Below are positions 1 to 55,725 of a DNA stretch of 55,725 nt, piece by piece. The position numbers were made by a program, and so were the translations under genes. The notes beneath the pieces were generated by a model. That model did not search any database. It was not told where the DNA came from and saw only the letters and a program-made list of their open reading frames with translations. Within the stretch, counting starts at the first letter, position 1. Each line of letters opens with the position of its first letter. The stretch is from Acanthaster planci (Eukaryota > Echinodermata > Asteroidea > Valvatida > Acanthasteridae), in assembly GCF_001949145.1 (NCBI RefSeq), contig NW_019091426.1:521902-577626 (forward strand). The letters run 5' to 3'.

Positions 1-832
1 CTACTTATTCAAGAGAAACTAGTCAAGCATGCAGCGTTCACACATGCGTTTGTATGTGGTTGAAGCTGCCCGTAAGAATATCACTATGGCCACAGCGGTC
101 CAAACGTGGTGGTATTGTTTACATGTACATCATGTTTACATTCAGGGCAATCCGGTCACGTGGGTGAAAAAGTCCTATCGCAGTATGACTCAAACTGATT
201 TTTACCTGCCAGATTTTGATACCGAGATATCCAAATACTCAAAAGTACTGTACATGTAGTCAAGATGTACATGTGCCGATACATGTACCGATACTGTGCA
301 CCGGGGAGATGTTAATTTTAATTACAGGTTTTGCCCTTAACCAACTTATATATTTGCATGTATATGGGTATACTCAAAAATTCACAGGCTTACTCGGGTA
401 GGACTCGATTCCATGACCTCCTGCTTACTAGTGCAGATGTCTCAACCACTCGACCACCGAGCTTGCCAGGGTTGGCTGGCCGGTCCAATTATTTAAAACC
501 TTACATGTACATGTACATGAGTTACAAGCATATTGGTACCACATGCATGTATTAAAATTCCTATGCTCAAGGCATTCACACAAGCAAGTTGCATCGCACA
601 ACTGTCTTTAAGAAATCGCGTATTCCGTGGAGCTCAGTAAAATTGGAGAGCCCTTTGTGAAGTAACAATGGCTGGGCTCTACTTTTCTCACATACCGTAG
701 AAATCCCGTATCTCTGGGGTTTTTTTTGGGGGGGAGAATCAAGCAGGATTAGAGTTACCGGTACATATGTACAGTGTACTTATGTGTGGGCAGGGTTTCC
801 TTCAATTTACCAGTCTCTAAAATTGTTCCCAG
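1..832. other. Copine intron upstream of first visible exon
   Basis: Inferred to be intronic because the exon at 833 starts mid-domain in phase 0. It contains several TACATGTA palindromes and one tRNA-derived SINE (381-475). The preceding copine exon was not found here. Confidence 0.6.
381..475 (-). mobile_element. tRNA-derived SINE, family A, copy 1
   Basis: Read on the minus strand it has an RNA polymerase III box A (TGGTCGAGTGG, 446-456) and box B (GGAATCGAGTCC, 401-412) at tRNA-like spacing. It then reads TACCCGAGTAAGCCTGTGAA and a T-rich tail. The copy at 6231-6300 shares the tail end. It is too degenerate in the anticodon arm to be a functional tRNA gene. Confidence 0.7.
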
Positions 833-38761
<37,929 letters not shown>

Positions 38762-39689
38762 TACGGCGCTTTCTCCGGTCGGAATTTCACTCTCTGTACA
38801 CTTCTCCACTTCCTCCTGCCCTCCCCCCCGCCATGCTAAGCATGATGTTAACATAGGCGTAGTCTCTCTTCAGCAATAGTTTGACAGTTAACAACTTTAA
38901 AGTCTTCAGTACTATGTATGTAAAATTTAACAATCAAATACGTCTTGTTGTACAGATAAATGTTTTTATTACTATTATTCCCCTATTGGGGAAAAAAAGA
39001 AAAAAGAAGAGTTGGTTCAACTCTGAAACATTGACAAAACTGCAGAGCTCGAAGTGACAGTGGAATAGTAGAAACTTAAGCCAGCTTAGTATATCTGACT
39101 GTACTTACATGTAGATTAGTTTATGACTAACCAAATTGGTGTGCAAGTAGAGAGGACTGACTTCCATTTGCTACATGTACATCTTTTTTAATTTGGACGT
39201 TGGCATGATAGCGATCTTGTACTTGATTTGTCAGCATCCATTGTCAAAATGAGTCACAAGTCATTCATCAGAGCTACTTTTGAGTTGTAGGCCTGTGAGC
39301 CAATCTTTTGTAGTGACAGGAATTATCAGTATTGTTAACCCACTTAATGGCCGTGCGCGTGTGTTTTAGGCGCAGTCGGCAAATCAGCATGATCAGCATA
39401 ATCAGCATGATCATCCTGTAGCTTTGCCTGGTTGGTCAGTCCTGCATGAAATTGCAGCTTTACACTTTCCTGTTTGACAACTGTGAATTGGATTGAAAAG
39501 CCAATTGGCTTACGGTAGAATTGTCAACAAATCTTGGAAAAAATGTTCAAGGAGATCGACCAATCATGGCCAATGTGTTTCAGTTATCAAACTGAGTGAT
39601 TCATCCAAATGAAGAACCTTTTTTTCCTGCTGGATGGTAACAAAAGAGTGTCTGAAATATGTACTTACAAATCTTTGGATTCAGTCACA

Positions 39690-40235
39690 ACAGTGATGTA
39701 GTTGAGTACCAAAACTTGAGTACTGAGTTTTCCAAGCACACACAGTGCCGAGTATGGGCCAAGTCTGAGTGCTTTTTAATTGAGTCCTGGGCCAAAAATC
39801 TGAGTTCGAGTTTTTCAGCGTCAGAGTACGGGCTGAGTATGAGTACAAAGATAATCGAGTACATCCTAGTACATTGTAAAACTAAAACATGGAACACTAA
39901 TGATACTGGGAGCACTGCCAAGTGCCAACACCCATTCACGAAATCTCAATTTTGAGTCAATAAAAATACTGTGTGTCTTGTAACGTTCAGCTCACACTAT
40001 GTGAAATTCTTGATCAAAGTTTATTGAAAAAAATTGAATCGAAAAAAATCCCAATTTCTTTTGAGTAGTGCATGACTGGGATTGAGTTAACCGAGTACAA
40101 TTTGCCGAGTTTAGGGACGAGTTGGAGTACAAAATTATGAGTACTTTATTGAGTACTTATGATCGAGTACTAGCCAAGTACTTATTGGTACTCGAGTTGC
40201 ACTCGGGTTAGAGTACTCCAGCACTGAGTCACAAA
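39690..40235. repeat. GAGTAC-word array
   Basis: About 540 bp enriched in GAGTAC, CGAGTAC and TTGAGTACT words, without strict period, downstream of the copine stop. The centre (about 39880-40060) is ordinary A/T-rich sequence, so the words cluster in two flanks. Confidence 0.75.
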
Positions 40236-41244
40236 GATCATTCTTTACAAATTTTGCATTGTTTGGTCACAGGCTGGCACCCAGTCATTGCGACAGTGAG
40301 TTATAAAATTGTTCAAACTTTCTAGCCAATGTTTGCATTGCATCATAAAAGTGTAGACACTGTGCTCACAAAACCTCTATGCCACAAAACCTTCAAATTA
40401 ACCACTGGGTCAACTCCACAATCTGAATCATGGCAGTAACCATGTGTGATGTATTACATTTTGTTTGCTAAATTTTATTTTTGGAAGTCAGGTTTATAGC
40501 GTGTGTGTAATTTAACAGAAATATGGACTGGGCTACTGAGAGGATTAACCAGTGCTTTTTGAAGTATTGCTTATTTTGTCGGTAGGCAAGTGTAAATAAT
40601 GTAGTTTTTACTATTTATATCATGTGACACGTTTTGGACCACATTTGTAGTTCCACGTTCACCATCTTCAGCATTTATCACCACAAGTTTTTAATCTTCA
40701 CCTTCAATACTAGCAATTGCTTCTCTCCCTGCCACACGTACTTTGTCTCCACTTTAATCTTAAGTTATTACCCTGTCACACCACTCCGACCTTTGACTTA
40801 AACCTCCCACTTCTACATTGCCATCCTCAACTCCTCACCAGTCTCTGGCATCATCTCCAAGATCTTTTTACCACAGTAATTAACTTTTACAGTGTCCATC
40901 TTCTTTTTTTCAAGATGTATTTTTTTCAAGATGTATTTTTCTTTTTTTCAATTACCACACTAAACAGTCCTTTAAGCAAACCCTGACCTGTCTGGTAGAG
41001 CATTGATATGCAGACCATGTGGAAGTACTTTATGCAGTAGATTTTATTGTCAGACTGAAAAATGGAAGTACAGGCAAGAGTTTTTATTTCCGCTGGTTTT
41101 ATATCAATGTATGTGCTTTAGAATGCTCTTCCATGGAGTGGAATTGGTTTAGTTTTATGTGAAAACAGTGATGTGTGGCATACTCTCGTGAAAAGCAAGG
41201 AGGGTATAATGTATGTAGTTACATGAATTGATAGTTACACGTAA

Positions 41245-41250
41245 AATAAA
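41245..41250 (+). promoter_or_regulatory. Candidate poly(A) signal for the copine
   Basis: AATAAA on the plus strand, 2.5 kb after the copine stop. An earlier one lies at 39959-39964, inside/after the GAGTAC array. A GATAAA variant near 38959 would give a 3' UTR of about 200 nt. The sequence does not decide which is used. Confidence 0.3.
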
Positions 41251-43562
41251 GAAGGGTTAAATTTCTTGAAATCCAGAAAATATGGCATCTTTTGTCACTT
41301 ATCTCTTAGCCAAAGAGCTGGGCAAAAATTGGCCAATGTGATTTATGCACAGAGACTCACTGCAAGAAAGGACACTTGAGCTGTTTCCAAAAGTTGTGGG
41401 TATGGCTGGAAATAATAAGTGCACCTCTGGAAGGGAACAGCTAATGGCTACAGCTACTTCCTATAGGGGTGTGTATTACTCTAAGCCATAGCCTGTTGAT
41501 TTGGACACGGCCCCACCTGCCTGGTACTAGCTCTATGGTATAAGCAGTTCCAGTGACCGTGGTAATGCTATTTCTGGTTATTTGCCATAGCACCCTTAAA
41601 TGGCAGTAAGCAATTTGACAGCAATTTGATAGAACTAGTGTTTCATGATGGTCACTCTCTACAAAATCCAGCCATTACTTTCCACCATTTTAGGGGGCCT
41701 TCGGGGGTGTCCGGTGATCTGTCAGTGGATTCATCTACACACTTTACAAGCAAACTAGCAATGTTGAGACTGGTGCTGAAGTCGGTATACCTATGCCTTT
41801 TTTACACATTGGGAGTGACTCCTCCAGCCAATAGATCATGTGGCGTAAGGGTTAATTGTAGGGGGGGAACCCGAGGGTACACATTTTTTCAGGGGAGCAC
41901 CAAAAGCTGACAAAACTGCAGCTTTCACGTTGGTTACATACATTTCAAAATGTCAGCATCCCTCCTACAATCTCGGTTCAGTGAAACCACCAAATAAAAT
42001 ATTGAAAATATTGTTTTGGCTTGGATTTGTACGCTAAAATCATGTAGAACCCAATATTTTTTAGCAAGGTTAACTATACATTAATCAGTGCTATGCATGT
42101 TGCCTCATTTATTGGTAAATTGTTCTTCAAATTGACAACCGTTTTTAATCCAGAAAAAAATATGGAACTTCAAACCCAAGTTTGAAGTCTGAGACGTTCA
42201 TATTTATTCAAAAAAGTAACTTTTACAAAATCACTCGTGATTGGACACCCTCAAAATTTTATATACTATAAAGGTTGGAATAACAAAAAAATGCACGAAA
42301 AATAATTCAGCACCTTTTGGATACTTGTTATTCATTTTCCTCAGCTTAAATTTTTACACCAAACCTTATTACAAGGGGCTTGTATCCAAGGCAAGTTTGA
42401 TGTAAAAAGTCACAATAAAAGGGTGTTATCTCTAATTTGGTTGGTCAAAACAAAGAAACCATTGATCACTGAGCCAATCAGGTTGCTGATGGCAATAGTG
42501 ATACCAATCACAGAATAACTGTCCTGTCATCGGGCTGTAACAAAGCCAGTTTTATTAATTAAAAAAAAAAAGATGCAATATTTCAGAATTACATGTATAT
42601 TGGCATTAATGCCTTGAGCATATTTTCCTAAACCCCTTAAAATCCAACTCTGCAATAAAGCAGTAGTACGTACTACAAGGCCTAAATCTATCAAAACCTG
42701 GTGCTGGATTTTGACAGGTTCAGTAGTTCAGTTTGCACTTTTTTGTGGAGGTGGGGTTCAGTTTTGTAAGGACGTCGGATGGACTGTAAATTTAGTGATG
42801 GTGTGGATTCAATACCCTTTTATTTCCTCTATTTTACTTCAAATCCTTTGTACATTACACACAAATTGTTAAAAGACAACCATTCTAGGTACCTCCATTA
42901 CAGAGCACAGTGTATTTGGGCTGTAGTCTAGCTCATCACACAAGTCCCCTCACAAGTCATGTAGTTTTGAGCCAAGCAACTGGCTATTCAAATGAGCTGT
43001 GAAACAAGCACTCCTTCACCCGAGTAGTTTCCGACTGGAATTGTGACAGAATTTCTAACTTGTCTCGGGATGGACTTGACTCGAGCCCTGTTGTAAATAA
43101 GGGGGATTGTAGCGTCGTACGTTATTAGCATAGTCATAGTGACTACCTGGTAGCCATACAGCAGTAGGAGAGATTGTTCGGGAAGTTAGGCCAAAGTAGT
43201 TGCACATTTCAAGGTATAAGTCAGCCATGTAGAAAGACGAGCACAGTGTAGTTTATGTAATTCTTGTATTAAAAACAGAAGAATGTGGATAGCAGATGAC
43301 CTGTTTCACTGTAATTTCTGTAGGCTTTGTGTGATGGAGTACTGTTGTTGGTTTGCAGAGATGCATTAAAACCAAATCACGGAGGAAATACTTCAGTTCC
43401 TGCAAGGAACCGGAAGGCTGGTTTGGTTCTAGGGGAGAACCACAGAATTCTTATTCTGGGGGGCTGCATGTTCATTGATATCAGTTTGCAATGACACCAC
43501 GGGACAATTTCTAAGAGTGGGGAGTGGTTCCGAAAGACAGAAGCCAGAGAATATACTTGGAG

Positions 43563-43568
43563 TTTATT
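43563..43568 (-). promoter_or_regulatory. DHX38: Poly(A) signal of DHX38
   Basis: AATAAA on the minus strand, about 100 nt after the DHX38 stop codon. The 3' UTR would be short (roughly 43545-43665). Cleavage is expected 10-30 nt further on. Confidence 0.7.
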
Positions 43569-43665
43569 TCACAGATGAGCTGAAAGCTAAGTTCAATGCT
43601 TGGAGGAATCTTCTTGTAGGAACCAGAATGTGAGCATGTGCTGGCTGTCTCCTCGGACAGTGTTC

Positions 43666-54768
<11,103 letters not shown>

Positions 54769-55423
54769 CTGTACAAATGGAGTGCGATCAATTGACAAAA
54801 GCTTCTATTTCCTCAACTGCCTGACATGTAAGAAGGTTAGGGTTTATCAACTGGCTATCTACCTTGCACAGCCCTGCTCTCTTCACACTAGGAATACACA
54901 GCCCACAAAAAAGCACTGGTGAAAGGAAAACCACAGTGCGAAGAGGCTGCCTTGTAAAACGAAGCCAACTTCGGAGCCTTGCTTACTCTCAGCATTATAA
55001 TTTTGCCATTTCCATTATTACACAATGTCAAACTGCCTGCCAATCTTGTGTCCAGTGCAAGTTACAGGTCTTTGTCAGCTGCCAATAATTGCATGGACTC
55101 TTGTGGACAAAGATGCAGCCATAGCTTTGGAAGCCAGTATCGGACACAACTCAAGAGGAAACGGTGTCTCCTAACCACAAACACAGTATAAGATGGTTGT
55201 GGGAGAGCTTATGGACTTTACTCACGAGGGTCCGATGTTATTGAGCCATAAAGCCTAGCGGGATTGACACACCACATCCACTGTTTTGAGTATGTACATA
55301 AACCAAAATACACGACCAAGGTTTGAAAGAATAAATGTACACAGTGGTTGACAGGTGCATGGCCGCAATGGTGCTGAACTGGTTCTCTTGAGGTAGTACG
55401 TGAGCACGGATCCCATTCAGATA
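54769..55423 (-). other. DHX38 intron upstream of first visible exon
   Basis: The stretch between the first readable exon and the pentamer satellite shows no further DHX38 exon. The N-terminal exons should lie right of 55725. Confidence 0.6.
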
Positions 55424-55725
55424 ACCTAACCAAACCCAACGCAACCCAACCTGACCTGACCTGACCCAACCCAACCCGACCTAACCCAACCTGACCTTAC
55501 CCAACCCAACCCAACCAACGCAACCCGACCTGACTCAACCCAACGCAATCCAACACAACCTAACCAAACCCAAACCAACCCAACCTGACCTGACCCAACC
55601 AAACCCAACCCAACCAAATCCAACCCAACTTCACCTGACCCGACCCAACTCAACCCGACCCAGCCAAACCCAACCAATGCAACCCAACCCGACCTGACCC
55701 AACCCAACACAACTCAACACAACCC
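55424..55725. repeat. Pentamer satellite (CCAAC/CCGAC/CTGAC)n, runs to window edge
   Basis: About 300 bp of five-base units CCCAA, CCCGA, CCTGA with occasional one-base slips. It creates a spurious 94-residue minus-strand frame of Gly-Trp-Val-Gly repeats. The G-rich strand is the DHX38 sense strand. It probably lies in a DHX38 intron and continues past the window. Confidence 0.9.

Larger units (their letters stand above)
38762..43562. other. Intergenic / 3' UTR interval between convergent genes
   Basis: I see no supported coding exon on either strand. It holds the copine 3' UTR of unknown length, the GAGTAC-word array (39690-40235), a pyrimidine-rich stretch (40680-40985) with a short duplicated TTCAAGATGTATTTTT unit (about 40905-40945), and several AATAAA words. 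Otherwise it is A/T-rich unique-looking sequence. Confidence 0.6.

Noticed and set aside
401-456. Functional tRNA gene
   Set aside because: Box A and box B are present, but the acceptor and anticodon stems do not close. The sequence has a SINE tail shared with a second locus.
55426-55710. 94-residue Gly/Trp/Val repeat protein on the minus strand
   Set aside because: It is the mechanical translation of the five-base satellite; all frames are open for the same reason.
55424-55725. Telomeric repeat
   Set aside because: The units are mixed CCCAA/CCCGA/CCTGA rather than a uniform telomere unit, and they adjoin an internal part of a gene.

Overview
This is a window of an animal nuclear genome. 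It is intron-rich, with GT-AG introns, many old short repeats and no operons. Two protein-coding genes can be read with confidence, both cut by a window edge, and they face each other tail to tail. The repeats point to a marine invertebrate deuterostome. They include dispersed TACATGTA palindromes, tRNA-derived SINEs ending in CCCGAGTAA..GTGAATTTT, and a GGTTACCAGCC / CTTAGC foldback family. An echinoderm is my best guess, but the species call is inference.

Left part, + strand, 833-38761: a copine gene of the CPNE3/CPNE1 type. Thirteen exon positions carry the end of C2A, all of C2B, and the whole von Willebrand A-like copine domain to the stop codon. The first ~45 residues lie left of the window. 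Introns are large (up to 7.5 kb) and full of repeats. One position has two tandem homologous exons, 24515-24610 and 24699-24794. Each is 96 bp, phase 0 on both sides, and they are separated by only 88 bp. They are alternative versions of the C2B segment that holds calcium-binding loop 3. Used one at a time, they would give two copines that differ in the calcium/membrane-contact loop. This is the main discovery candidate.

Middle, 38762-43562: intergenic and 3' UTR space with no exon I can support. It contains a ~540 bp array of GAGTAC words and candidate poly(A) signals for the copine.

Right part, - strand, 54768 down to 43666: DHX38/PRP16, the DEAH-box ATPase of the second splicing step. Seventeen consecutive exons are seen, in frame throughout, from the conserved region before the helicase core to the stop codon, with a poly(A) signal at 43563-43568. 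The N-terminal part (perhaps 350-400 residues) lies right of the window. The right edge is a pentamer-based satellite, G-rich on the DHX38 sense strand.

The remaining space is introns. They hold tRNA-type SINEs, several MITE-like inverted-repeat elements, two LINE 3' end remnants, minisatellites and a few complex low-repeat stretches that may be regulatory. The two genes have no evident functional link. One is a calcium-responsive membrane-binding protein and the other a spliceosomal helicase. Exon borders were placed by reading frame, splice consensus and remembered family sequence; no alignment was run.
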